DNA from: Oscillospiraceae bacterium
Lineage (GTDB): Bacteria > Bacillota > Clostridia > Oscillospirales > Acutalibacteraceae
Assembly: GCA_015066625.1 (NCBI GenBank)
Contig: SVOC01000017.1
Span: forward strand, 1-62,945
Length of the DNA: 62,945 bases
Reading direction: 5' to 3'
Below the pieces are notes generated by a model, which searched no databases, was not told the origin of the DNA, and saw nothing but the letters and a program-made list of their open reading frames with translations. Below are positions 8,650 to 16,638 of this stretch, piece after piece. Positions within the stretch are counted from its first letter, which is position 1; every line of letters starts with the position of its first letter. The position numbers and the translations under genes were made by a program.

Positions 8650-9687
8650 ATGAATGTTGCCGTTGCCGTGATAACCGCATTTGTTGCGGCGCTTGCCATT
8701 ACAGGTCTTTCAGGCTTTGTCCTGATACCGTGGCTTCGGCAGTTTCAGTTCGGTCTGCCCGTTTCATATGCCGATAAAAAGCTTTACGGCAAGGGCAATG
8801 TGCCCACGGCAGGAGGCGTAATGCTTGCCCTCGGTACGGTATCGGCAGTGCTGATTACGGTGCTGACCGATAAGCTTATGGGCGGTGATATTGCCGCTTC
8901 GGGAAGTCTTGTTCCTCAGGAAATGTATACGAAGCTGTGGAGCGGTGTCATTACGGCACTTGCCTTCGGCTTTATCGGCTTTATTGACGATTATTTTAAA
9001 ATTGCAACAAACGGGAATTCGGGTCTTACAATGAAGCAGAAATCCCTTTTGCTGATTCTTACCGCCACCGCATACCTTACAAGTCTTTATATGGGGATGC
9101 AGGGCGCACCTTTTATGTTTGTTCCTTTCATCGGCAATGTTGAAACAGGATTTTTCTACTGGATATTCGGGATTGTCTTTATTTACTGTGCGGTGGATTG
9201 TGCCGATGTTACCGACGGAATTGACGGCCTGTCTTCGGGCATATCCGTAACGGCAGCAGTATCTTTGGGCGTTATTGCGGCGCTCAAAGGCTTTTTCGGT
9301 TTTTCTGCGGCAGCGGCGGCGCTCGCAGGTGCCTGCGTGGGCTTTCTGATGTGGAATAAAAATCCCGCAAAAATCAATTCGGGTAAAACGGGCAGTCTGT
9401 TTCTCGGCGGTATGACAGTTGCGCTTGCCTATGCACTGAACTCGCCGCTGATACTCCTTCTTGCGTGTGTTTCGTATTTCATTGAAGGGCTTTCCGTTGC
9501 TGCCCAGATTGTATATTTTAAAGCAACAGGCGGCAAATTACTGCTTAAAACCGCACCTCTTCACCGCCATATGGAGATATGCGGTAAAAGTCACAAGAAA
9601 ATAAGCCTGACCTTAACGGTCATTAACATCCTCGGCGGCGCTTCGGCGGTTGCCGTTATGTATTACGGAGGATATATATTAAGATGA
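8650..9687 (+). CDS. mraY: Phospho-MurNAc-pentapeptide transferase
   Basis: MraY transfers phospho-MurNAc-pentapeptide to undecaprenyl phosphate, making lipid I at the cytoplasmic membrane. The 345-residue, about ten-span protein has the family motifs: GGVMLALG near the N terminus, FIDDYFKI with the paired catalytic aspartates, DVTDGIDGLSSG, and the C-terminal HRHMEICGKS (the HHH-type motif variant). GGAAGGA lies just upstream. It overlaps ftsW by four bases (ATGA). In most firmicutes murD comes next; here ftsW follows directly. Confidence 0.95.
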   Translation: MNVAVAVITAFVAALAITGLSGFVLIPWLRQFQFGLPVSYADKKLYGKGNVPTAGGVMLALGTVSAVLITVLTDKLMGGDIAASGSLVPQEMYTKLWSGVITALAFGFIGFIDDYFKIATNGNSGLTMKQKSLLLILTATAYLTSLYMGMQGAPFMFVPFIGNVETGFFYWIFGIVFIYCAVDCADVTDGIDGLSSGISVTAAVSLGVIAALKGFFGFSAAAAALAGACVGFLMWNKNPAKINSGKTGSLFLGGMTVALAYALNSPLILLLACVSYFIEGLSVAAQIVYFKATGGKLLLKTAPLHRHMEICGKSHKKISLTLTVINILGGASAVAVMYYGGYILR

Positions 9688-10952
9688 AGCTGGATGCTAA
9701 AAAAGAGTTCAAAGCACATTTCGGCATATTCAATATCATTGCCGATGTGTTTACGGGCAGAAGGAAGATAAGGGATTTATTCAACACAAATCCTATGGAT
9801 ATAACCTTCCTTGCCCTCGTTATTGCCGTGCTTACAATCGGCATAATAATGATGTTTTCCGCAAGCTATGTAAATGCCTGGTATGATTCAAGTCCCACGG
9901 TTGACAATGACCCTTATTATTACATCAAAAATCAGGCACTTTTTGCGGTAATCGGTATTGCACTGATGATTGGAGTATCCTTTGTCAAGCCCGATGTGTT
10001 CAGGCAGGCATCATCGCTTATAGCTGTAATTTCACTTCTTCTGCTGGTGTATGTTCTTATTAATCCCTATATCATTCCCGGCAAAGAGGAATTCAAGCGT
10101 TGGATGTGGGTGCCGGGTATCGGCTCCTTTCAACCGTCTGAAATTGCAAAGCTTGCAATAGTTATGCTCCTTGCTTTCAGTATGGAGCGTTACCATAAGC
10201 TTATCGAAGAAAAATGGTGGATGATTGTTCCCTATGTGGGAGTAGTTCTCGTATTCTGTGCCCTTGTTTATGCCGAAAATCATGTTTCGGGCACGGTGCT
10301 TATGTTCGGCATCGGTATTGCAACCATTTATTTCGGCGGCGTGCGTATTCATAAGCTTGTGTATATTGCAATAATTGCGGCGCTTGTTGTGGGTGTTATT
10401 GTGATTGCACTGAATGCTGAAAAAATTCTTGAAGGCTATGCAAGCCAGCGAATCAGCGTATGGCTGAAGCTTCTCGGCGGCGAAGATTTGACTACGGAAG
10501 AAAAGCAGGGTTCGGGCTGGCAGAGCCTTCAGTCCCTTTATGCCATAGGTTCCGGCGGACTTTTCGGTCTGGGCTTCGGTAATTCAAAGCAGAAACATAT
10601 GTATATTCCCGAACCGCAGAATGACTTTGTGTTTGCGGTTGTGTGCGAAGAGCTGGGTTTCATAAGAGCAATGCTCATTATTCTGCTGTTTGTTCTTCTT
10701 GTCGGCAGAGGCTTTGTTATAGGTCTGAGAGCAAAAACAAGATACGAGGCTATGCTTGCCATGGGTATAAGCTTCCAGGTGGGTCTGCAGGCGGCACTGA
10801 ATATTGCCGTTGTAACCGCCACAATCCCCAATACGGGCATAAGCCTGCCGTTTTTCAGCTACGGCGGCACATCACTTGTTATGCTGCTTCTTGAAATGGG
10901 CGTAGTTCTTGCCATATCAAGAAACGGAGAAAGGAAGAAGAAAAATGCTTGA
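9684..10952 (+). CDS. ftsW: SEDS peptidoglycan polymerase FtsW/SpoVE
   Basis: A SEDS-family glycosyltransferase that polymerises lipid II together with its partner class B PBP. The 422-residue protein has about ten membrane spans. It contains the family segments IKNQALFAVIG, WMWVPGIGSFQPSEIAKLA, and the C-terminal PNTGISLPFFSYGGTSL, the latter a hallmark of FtsW/RodA/SpoVE. Its position between mraY and murG points to FtsW or SpoVE rather than RodA. The start overlaps the mraY stop. The last eight bases overlap the murG start. The natural partner is the PASTA PBP encoded at 3499-5808. Confidence 0.93.
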   Translation: MKLDAKKEFKAHFGIFNIIADVFTGRRKIRDLFNTNPMDITFLALVIAVLTIGIIMMFSASYVNAWYDSSPTVDNDPYYYIKNQALFAVIGIALMIGVSFVKPDVFRQASSLIAVISLLLLVYVLINPYIIPGKEEFKRWMWVPGIGSFQPSEIAKLAIVMLLAFSMERYHKLIEEKWWMIVPYVGVVLVFCALVYAENHVSGTVLMFGIGIATIYFGGVRIHKLVYIAIIAALVVGVIVIALNAEKILEGYASQRISVWLKLLGGEDLTTEEKQGSGWQSLQSLYAIGSGGLFGLGFGNSKQKHMYIPEPQNDFVFAVVCEELGFIRAMLIILLFVLLVGRGFVIGLRAKTRYEAMLAMGISFQVGLQAALNIAVVTATIPNTGISLPFFSYGGTSLVMLLLEMGVVLAISRNGERKKKNA

Positions 10953-12069
10953 AAATAAAAAAATTCTTATTGCCGCAGGCGGTACGGGCGGCCATATAAA
11001 TCCTGCTCTCGGCACTGCAGGTTATATCAAAGAGCAGAACCCAACGGCTCAGATTGCTTTTGTGGGTACTGCCGATAAAATGGAGGCAAAGCTTGTGCCT
11101 CAGGCAGGCTATGAGCTTAAGACCATCGAAATCAGCGGCTTTTGGCGAAGCTTTTCACCCGAAGCAATAAAGCATAATATCGGCACCGTCAAAAAGCTTC
11201 TCAAATCTTCATCGCAGATAAAAAAGATAATCAAAGAATTCAAGCCGGACCTTGTAATCGGCTTCGGCGGTTATGTAAGCGGTCCCGTGCTCAGAGTTGC
11301 GGCAAATATGGGTATTCCCACCGCGATTCACGAGCAGAATGCTTACCCCGGCGTTGCAAATAAGGCTGTTGCAGGTCAGGTGGACAGAGTTATGCTTACC
11401 GCAAAGCAGGCAGAACAGTATATGAAGCCCAAAAACCCCTGCGTTGTAACGGGTCTGCCCATCAGAGGGGACATTCTTAAAGCAGACAGAGATTTTGCCC
11501 GTGCGGAGCTTAATCTGGGCAATAAGCCCCTTATTCTTTCAATGGGCGGAAGCCTGGGTGCAAAGCCCGTCAACGATGCAATGCTTGGTGTTATTCTCAA
11601 TAAGTATAAGGATAACGACTGCGTTTTCCTTCACGCAACGGGTAAGGGCGGCGATTGGTTCACCGAGGAGCTTGAAAAAGCAGGTGTTGACCTTAAGACA
11701 AATCCCCACATAAGAGTGGTTGAATATATTGATATTCCCAAGTGTCTGCCTGCGGCTGACCTTGTGGTGTGCCGCTCGGGTGCAAGCACTCTCAGCGAGC
11801 TTCAGGCACTGGGTAAGCCCTCGATACTTATTCCTTCGCCCTATGTTACCGAAAATCACCAGTATCACAATGCAATGGCACTTGTGAATAACGGTGCGGC
11901 GGAAATTCTTGAAGAGAAGGACCTTACGGCAGACAGCCTTACAGAGAGAGTAAACGCTCTTCTTGCTGATAAATCAAAGCTTGCCCAAATCAGCGCAAAT
12001 GCAAAGAAAATGGCGGTTATCGATGCCACGAAGCGTATTTACGATACACTTTGCGAGATAATAAAGTAA
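10945..12069 (+). CDS. murG: UDP-GlcNAc:lipid I N-acetylglucosaminyltransferase
   Basis: MurG converts lipid I to lipid II on the inner membrane face. The chosen start (10945, reading MLENKKILIAAGGTGGHINP) has GGAAGAAG upstream and gives 374 residues, the usual length; a start 36 bases earlier would add residues not seen in the family. Motifs: the N-terminal G-loop AAGGTGGH, the second glycine loop MGGSLGAKPVND, and the UDP-GlcNAc-binding region VVCRSGASTLSELQALGKPS with PYVTENHQYHNA. It overlaps the ftsW end by eight bases. murA follows after about 67 bases. Confidence 0.96.
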   Translation: MLENKKILIAAGGTGGHINPALGTAGYIKEQNPTAQIAFVGTADKMEAKLVPQAGYELKTIEISGFWRSFSPEAIKHNIGTVKKLLKSSSQIKKIIKEFKPDLVIGFGGYVSGPVLRVAANMGIPTAIHEQNAYPGVANKAVAGQVDRVMLTAKQAEQYMKPKNPCVVTGLPIRGDILKADRDFARAELNLGNKPLILSMGGSLGAKPVNDAMLGVILNKYKDNDCVFLHATGKGGDWFTEELEKAGVDLKTNPHIRVVEYIDIPKCLPAADLVVCRSGASTLSELQALGKPSILIPSPYVTENHQYHNAMALVNNGAAEILEEKDLTADSLTERVNALLADKSKLAQISANAKKMAVIDATKRIYDTLCEIIK

Positions 12070-12136
12070 GTAACAACATTGTGCTTCTTTGAATAATATG
12101 GAACAGAGCTTTCATTGCTTCAAAGGAGCGTGTGTT

Positions 12137-13396
12137 ATGAAAAATATCGTTATAAACGGCGGAAGAAAGCTTGACGGAAGCGTGAGCCTTCAAGGGTCAA
12201 AAAACAGTGCCTTGCCCATTCTTGCGGCATCGGCTATGGTAAACGGAATAAGTGTGATACATAACTGCCCCGACCTTACGGATATATCGGCGGCGATTAA
12301 AATACTCAGATATATTGGCTGTAAGGTGAAGCGTGAAGGGAATACTGTTATTGTTGATGCTTCCTGCGCGGGGAGATTTGATATTCCCGAAAAGCTTATG
12401 CGTGAAATGCGCTCGTCAATCGTCTTTCTCGGTGCCCTTGTTTCAAGATTCGGCAGAGGCAGTGTTACGCCTCCCGGAGGCTGTGAAATCGGTTTAAGGC
12501 CAATCGATTTGCACCTGAGCGCGCTCCAACGGATGGGTGTGGTTATTGAAGAAAAAAACGGCAGGCTTGAATGTAATGCACCCTGCGGAGTAAGAGGCTG
12601 TCACATCAGCCTTGCGTTTCCCAGCGTGGGTGCAACGGAAAATATTTTGCTTGCCTGCGTTACCGCAAAGGGAGAAACGGTAATCACAAATGCGGCAAGA
12701 GAGCCCGAAATTGTTGACCTTGCGGATTTTCTCAACCGTTGCGGTGCAAGAATAAGAGGTGCGGGGCAGAGTGTTATTCACATCAGCCCTGCAAAGGAGC
12801 TTGTGCCTGTGGAGCATACGATTATTCCTGACAGAATAATTGCTTCAACCTATATGGCATGCGCAGCGGCGGCAGGGGGTGCGGTTTCGGTAAAGGGTGT
12901 TATCCGTGAGCATCTTATGCCCGTTACGGGTATATTTGAAACCGCAGGCTGCAATGTAATGTTCAGCGGCAGGGAGCTTATCGTAAGAGTGCCCCGACGC
13001 ATATCGCGGATAAGATATCTTCGCACAATGCCTTATCCGGGCTTTCCCACGGATGCTCAGGCTGTTGTTATGGCAATGCTTGCCACGGCAAACGGCACAA
13101 GCGTCATAACGGAAAAAATATTTGAAAACAGATTCAGGCATGTGCCCGAGCTTTCCAAAATGGGTGCGGATATAAGAACCGAAAACGGTTGCGTTGCCGT
13201 TGTGGAAGGTGTTGAAAGGCTTCGCGGTGCAAAGGTTACCGCAACGGATTTGCGCGGCGGTTGTGCACTGGCTGTTGCGGCACTTGGTGCGGAAGGTGAA
13301 ACGGTTATAGACAGTATTCACCATATCGACAGGGGATGCGAGAATTTTGAGCTGTGCCTGACACAGCTTGGTGCGGATGTAAAAAGAATTCAGTAA
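12137..13396 (+). CDS. murA: UDP-GlcNAc 1-carboxyvinyltransferase
   Basis: MurA performs the first committed wall step, transferring enolpyruvate from PEP to UDP-GlcNAc. The ATG at 12137 has AAGGAG at 12123-12128, giving 419 residues, the family norm; an upstream in-frame ATG at 12089 lacks a ribosome binding site. The fosfomycin-target cysteine is present as Cys116 in PGGCEIGLRP, matching Cys115 of E. coli. The N-terminal GSKNSALPIL is typical. Placement between murG and divIB is a common Clostridia arrangement and takes the place of murB seen in Bacillus. Confidence 0.95.
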   Translation: MKNIVINGGRKLDGSVSLQGSKNSALPILAASAMVNGISVIHNCPDLTDISAAIKILRYIGCKVKREGNTVIVDASCAGRFDIPEKLMREMRSSIVFLGALVSRFGRGSVTPPGGCEIGLRPIDLHLSALQRMGVVIEEKNGRLECNAPCGVRGCHISLAFPSVGATENILLACVTAKGETVITNAAREPEIVDLADFLNRCGARIRGAGQSVIHISPAKELVPVEHTIIPDRIIASTYMACAAAAGGAVSVKGVIREHLMPVTGIFETAGCNVMFSGRELIVRVPRRISRIRYLRTMPYPGFPTDAQAVVMAMLATANGTSVITEKIFENRFRHVPELSKMGADIRTENGCVAVVEGVERLRGAKVTATDLRGGCALAVAALGAEGETVIDSIHHIDRGCENFELCLTQLGADVKRIQ

Positions 13397-13411
13397 AACG
13401 GTGGAGTGGAA

Positions 13412-14368
13412 ATGGACAGAGAAACAATTCAGGGTCAGCCTCGCAGGCTTACACCCGAAGAAAGAGAAATACGCAACAAAAAAATTAAAAGAAAAAAACG
13501 CATAAGGCTTGCAATAGTTATCACGGGCTTTGCACTTGTAATAAGCCTTATTGTATGCCCCGTTGTGCTCTTTGCACTTTTCAGGGTAAACAGCTTTGCG
13601 GTTGAGGGTATCAGCCCTTATTCCAAGGAGGAAATCATTAATGCCTGCGGAATAGAAAAGGGCAAGAGCCTTATTTTCGTTGACATCGATGAAGCGAAGG
13701 CGGCTATTGAAAAGAATCTGCCCTATACGGATGAGGTTGTTATCAAAAGAAAGCTGCCCGATACCCTGGTTATCCGTTACGGCGAAACCTCAAAATCCTA
13801 TGCGGTTCAGGCAAGCGGAGCCTATGCTCTCACGGACAGTAAGCTCAAAGTGCTTGAGCTTATGTCCGATGTTCCCGAAGGAATAACACTTATCAAAGGT
13901 GTTGTGCCCGTCAAGGCGGAAGTCGGTACCGTTATGAGCTTTATCGCAGAGAAGGAGGATAAAAAAGAGGATGAGCAGGTAAGCGACAGAACTCTTGATA
14001 TAGTTCTCAGAGTGCTCAGTGCAATTCCCGAGGAAGAAACCGTCAATATCAATATGATTGATTTTTCTTCAAACAACAACATTTACCTTATCTACAGAGA
14101 GAGGGTAGTTATGCGCTTTGGCGAAAGCACGGATATTGAGCCACGCATTGACCTTGCCTTCAGAAGTCTTGCGGTTGAAATCGGAATTGATCCGTCGGTA
14201 ACGGGAATTATGACATCTACCATTCCCAAAGAGGCCTCGTTCAATCCCCATGACCCCGATGATATAAAGGAGCTTGTGCTCTATAACGGCGGTGAGTGGG
14301 AGGAGCCCGAAATTCCTTCAATGGATGAAACTCAGCCTGCCGAAACTGAAGAAAATGAAGAAGAATAA
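13412..14368 (+). CDS. divIB: Cell division protein DivIB/FtsQ
   Basis: A bitopic septum protein (318 residues) of the FtsQLB complex. A strongly basic cytosolic N terminus (residues 1-38) precedes one membrane span (about LAIVITGFALVISLIVCPVVLFALF). A POTRA domain follows (VNSFAVEGISPYSKEEIINA onward) and then a beta domain; the last 30 residues are acidic and probably disordered. The ATG at 13412 has GGTGGAG five bases upstream; a GTG two codons earlier overlaps that site. It is the last gene before the gap that separates ftsZ. Confidence 0.88.
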   Translation: MDRETIQGQPRRLTPEEREIRNKKIKRKKRIRLAIVITGFALVISLIVCPVVLFALFRVNSFAVEGISPYSKEEIINACGIEKGKSLIFVDIDEAKAAIEKNLPYTDEVVIKRKLPDTLVIRYGETSKSYAVQASGAYALTDSKLKVLELMSDVPEGITLIKGVVPVKAEVGTVMSFIAEKEDKKEDEQVSDRTLDIVLRVLSAIPEEETVNINMIDFSSNNNIYLIYRERVVMRFGESTDIEPRIDLAFRSLAVEIGIDPSVTGIMTSTIPKEASFNPHDPDDIKELVLYNGGEWEEPEIPSMDETQPAETEENEEE

Positions 14369-14373
14369 TTGAT

Positions 14374-14416
14374 TTTTGCCCGAAGCGGTACGATTTTCGC
14401 ACTGTTTCGGGCAAAA
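14374..14416. terminator. Stem-loop between divIB and ftsZ
   Basis: TTTTGCCCGAA (14374-14384) pairs perfectly with TTCGGGCAAAA (14406-14416), with an inner GCG/CGC pairing. On the plus strand no proper T run follows, so termination after divIB may be partial. Confidence 0.5.
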
Positions 14417-14471
14417 TATATGTAATATTGCAAAAAAACCGCTGAAAATAAGAGTTTTTTAAAAAATGTTC

Positions 14472-14500
14472 TTGTTTTTTTTATAAATATATGGTAATAT
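14472..14500 (+). promoter_or_regulatory. ftsZ promoter
   Basis: TTGTTT (14472-14477) and TAATAT (14495-14500) are 17 bases apart, about 45 bases before the ftsZ start in a very AT-rich stretch. It lets ftsZ be expressed apart from the wall genes. Confidence 0.65.
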
Positions 14501-14544
14501 AATTCTGTTTTATTATACCTTAATATTAATAGGGGGTCAAAGAA

Positions 14545-15801
14545 ATGGCATTCGAAATTGATAACGATTTTGAAAGTGCGGTTCAGATAAAAGTAATCGG
14601 CGTCGGCGGCGGCGGCGGAAATGCAGTTAACCGCATGATCACACAGGGTGTTCTCGGTGCAGAGTTCATCGCTGTTAACACAGACAAGCAGGTTCTTGTT
14701 CATTCAAAGGCTACACATAAAATCCAGATCGGCGAGAAGTCAACTCACGGTCAGGGCGCAGGCGGCAAGCCTGAGGTTGGTGCAAAGGCTGCAGAGGAAA
14801 GCAAGGATGCAATCTCCGATGCACTCAAGGGCACAGATATGGTATTTATCACCGCAGGTATGGGCGGCGGCACAGGTACAGGTGCAGCTCCCGTTATCGC
14901 ATCTGTTGCAAAAGAAATGGGCTGCCTTACCATCGGCGTTGTAACAAAGCCCTTCAAATTTGAAGGACGCAGAAGAATGGCTCAGGCTCAGGACGGTATT
15001 TCAAAGCTTGCAGAGCATGTTGACAGCCTTATTGTTATTCCTAACGACAGACTCCGTGCACTTGACGAGAAAAAGAAGACCATTGCAGAAGCTTTTGCAG
15101 AGGCAGACGAAGTTCTTCTTCAGGGTGTTAAGAGCATTTCAGAGCTTATCAAGATTCCCGGCTTCATTAACCTTGACTTCGCTGACGTTACCAGCGTAAT
15201 GAAGGATGCAGGCTATGCTCATATGGGCGTTGGCCGTGCAAAGGGTAAGGACAAGGCAGAATGTGCCGCAAACGCAGCAGTATCAAGCCCCCTTCTCGAA
15301 ACATCAATCGCAGGTGCAAAGGGCGTTATCATCAGCATTACCGCATCTGATGATGTTGATCTTGAAGATGTTGAGAATGCAGCAGAAATCATCACCAACA
15401 AGGCTCATGAGGATGCAAACATCACCTGGGGTATTGCATTTGATCCCGACCTTGATGATGAAATGGTTATCACTGTTATCGCAACAGGTTTCGATTCAAC
15501 CGTTAAGGCTCCCGAAGCACCCGTTGCAGCAGCAAATCCCTTTATGGCAGCCGCAAAGGCAGCTGCACCCGTTGCAGCACCTGCCGCTCCCGCAGCTCCC
15601 GTTGTTAAGCCTGCCGCACCTGCAGCACCTGCTGCACCCAGCATCCCCAACTTCGGTGCAAACAACAACGGCAGCAACGATATTTCAAGCACTTCTGCTC
15701 CCGCAGCAGCACCTGCAGCACCCAAAAGCGAAGGCAGCTTTGATGACGATCAGTTCTACATTATGATCAACGATATCATCAGAGGCAACGACAACAAATA
15801 A
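14545..15801 (+). CDS. ftsZ: Cell division GTPase FtsZ with unusual C-terminal tail
   Basis: FtsZ polymerises with GTP into the cytokinetic ring. The globular core (about residues 1-318) is typical: [13 protein letters not shown], the tubulin signature [11 protein letters not shown] starting near residue 107, and the T7-loop segment NLDFADV. The linker that follows is rich in Ala and Pro. The last residues read [19 protein letters not shown]; the conserved partner-binding peptide of most firmicutes (a DIPxFLR-like core) is not recognisable. AGGGGG lies ahead of the ATG. ftsA and sepF are not nearby. A strong terminator follows. Confidence 0.96.
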   Translation: MAFEIDNDFESAVQIKVIGVGGGGGNAVNRMITQGVLGAEFIAVNTDKQVLVHSKATHKIQIGEKSTHGQGAGGKPEVGAKAAEESKDAISDALKGTDMVFITAGMGGGTGTGAAPVIASVAKEMGCLTIGVVTKPFKFEGRRRMAQAQDGISKLAEHVDSLIVIPNDRLRALDEKKKTIAEAFAEADEVLLQGVKSISELIKIPGFINLDFADVTSVMKDAGYAHMGVGRAKGKDKAECAANAAVSSPLLETSIAGAKGVIISITASDDVDLEDVENAAEIITNKAHEDANITWGIAFDPDLDDEMVITVIATGFDSTVKAPEAPVAAANPFMAAAKAAAPVAAPAAPAAPVVKPAAPAAPAAPSIPNFGANNNGSNDISSTSAPAAAPAAPKSEGSFDDDQFYIMINDIIRGNDNK

Positions 15802-15815
15802 TTTTTATAAAAATT

Positions 15816-15843
15816 GCTCCCGTTGAAAAACGGGAGCTTTTTT
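15816..15843 (+). terminator. Terminator after ftsZ
   Basis: GCTCCCGTT pairs with AACGGGAGC around a short A-rich loop (15816-15837) and is followed by TTTTTT. It ends the ftsZ transcript. Confidence 0.9.
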
Positions 15844-15900
15844 GTTTATGTGAGTGTTTTTGTGTCCTGGGGCGAATAATGATTGAAAGGGGAGTTTACA

Positions 15901-16350
15901 GTGAAAAGATTTTTATTATTGCTTCTTTGCGGATTTCTGATGTTTTGCTTTGTATCCTGTAAAGAAACAGACACGGTCAATGATAATACGCATCAGTCGG
16001 AAAAAGCCGTTTTGCCGAAACACGAAACAACTCCTGCATTCAATACGGATAATATTTCTCGCATCACTTTTTACGGGTATCACGATTACGGAACGGGAAA
16101 AGGAAGCGAAGTGCCGCAGGAATATATGGATGAAATTATAAACTGGCTTGCTACCTTTACTGTGGGCGATAAAGTTCCCGATCTGGTACCTCCCGGGACA
16201 AACTCGGTTCATATGGAAATTGTGTATTCGGACGGCATAATTTTTGAAAGCGGTTTGGATACGGTAAGGCTTGACGGAGCTACATACTATATGGAACACG
16301 ATAATGTACCGCCCGAATGCTACTATGAGATTTTATCCCATACCAAGTAA
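15901..16350 (+). CDS. Small lipoprotein of unknown function
   Basis: Not recognised beyond being a lipoprotein. The 149-residue product begins with a lysine/arginine pair, a leucine-rich hydrophobic stretch and a lipobox-like FVSC, so it is probably exported and lipidated at that cysteine, followed by a charged spacer. The rest is soluble-looking, with no motif I can name. The start is a GTG at 15901 with GGGGAG seven bases upstream. Its translation start region is nearly identical to that of the next gene at 16380. Confidence 0.7.
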   Translation: MKRFLLLLLCGFLMFCFVSCKETDTVNDNTHQSEKAVLPKHETTPAFNTDNISRITFYGYHDYGTGKGSEVPQEYMDEIINWLATFTVGDKVPDLVPPGTNSVHMEIVYSDGIIFESGLDTVRLDGATYYMEHDNVPPECYYEILSHTK

Positions 16351-16379
16351 AAATTTAATGCCTGAAAGGGGAGCTTGCA

Positions 16380-16595
16380 GTGAAGAAATTTATACTGTTT
16401 TCATTTGTTTTTATTGCCGTGTTTGTAACCGTATATATTGCCTTGTGCTATTCACCCTGGTTTGCGCTGAAGCTTTCTGCACCGCCGTTTGAATACTTTA
16501 TGGCGAGTGTGAAAAAGCTGTGGCATACAAAAGCGGCAATCGGCGGAGTTTTCGGTATGACGGTAGGCGGTTTTGTAACATATAAATACCGATAA
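16380..16595 (+). CDS. Small membrane protein of unknown function
   Basis: A 71-residue protein with a long N-terminal hydrophobic segment (about residues 3-25) and a second weaker one near the C terminus (about AIGGVFGMTVGGFVTY). No family recognised. The GTG at 16380 has AAAGGGGAG upstream, the same leader as the lipoprotein 30 bases before, so the two are probably cotranscribed. It ends just before a bidirectional terminator. Confidence 0.6.
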   Translation: MKKFILFSFVFIAVFVTVYIALCYSPWFALKLSAPPFEYFMASVKKLWHTKAAIGGVFGMTVGGFVTYKYR

Positions 16596-16600
16596 AATTT

Positions 16601-16630
16601 AACGGGCAGTACGGTGTTGTACTGCCCGTT
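16601..16630. terminator. Bidirectional terminator
   Basis: AACGGGCAGTAC (16601-16612) pairs with GTACTGCCCGTT (16619-16630) over a six-base loop, between the convergent small membrane gene and the carrier gene. The T run is only partial on either side. Confidence 0.75.
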
Positions 16631-16638
16631 AACTGTTT

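Noticed and set aside
15206-15766. Long second-frame reading frame inside ftsZ, rich in Gln/Pro/Leu
   Set aside because: It is a shadow of the Ala/Pro linker of FtsZ and has no ribosome binding site.
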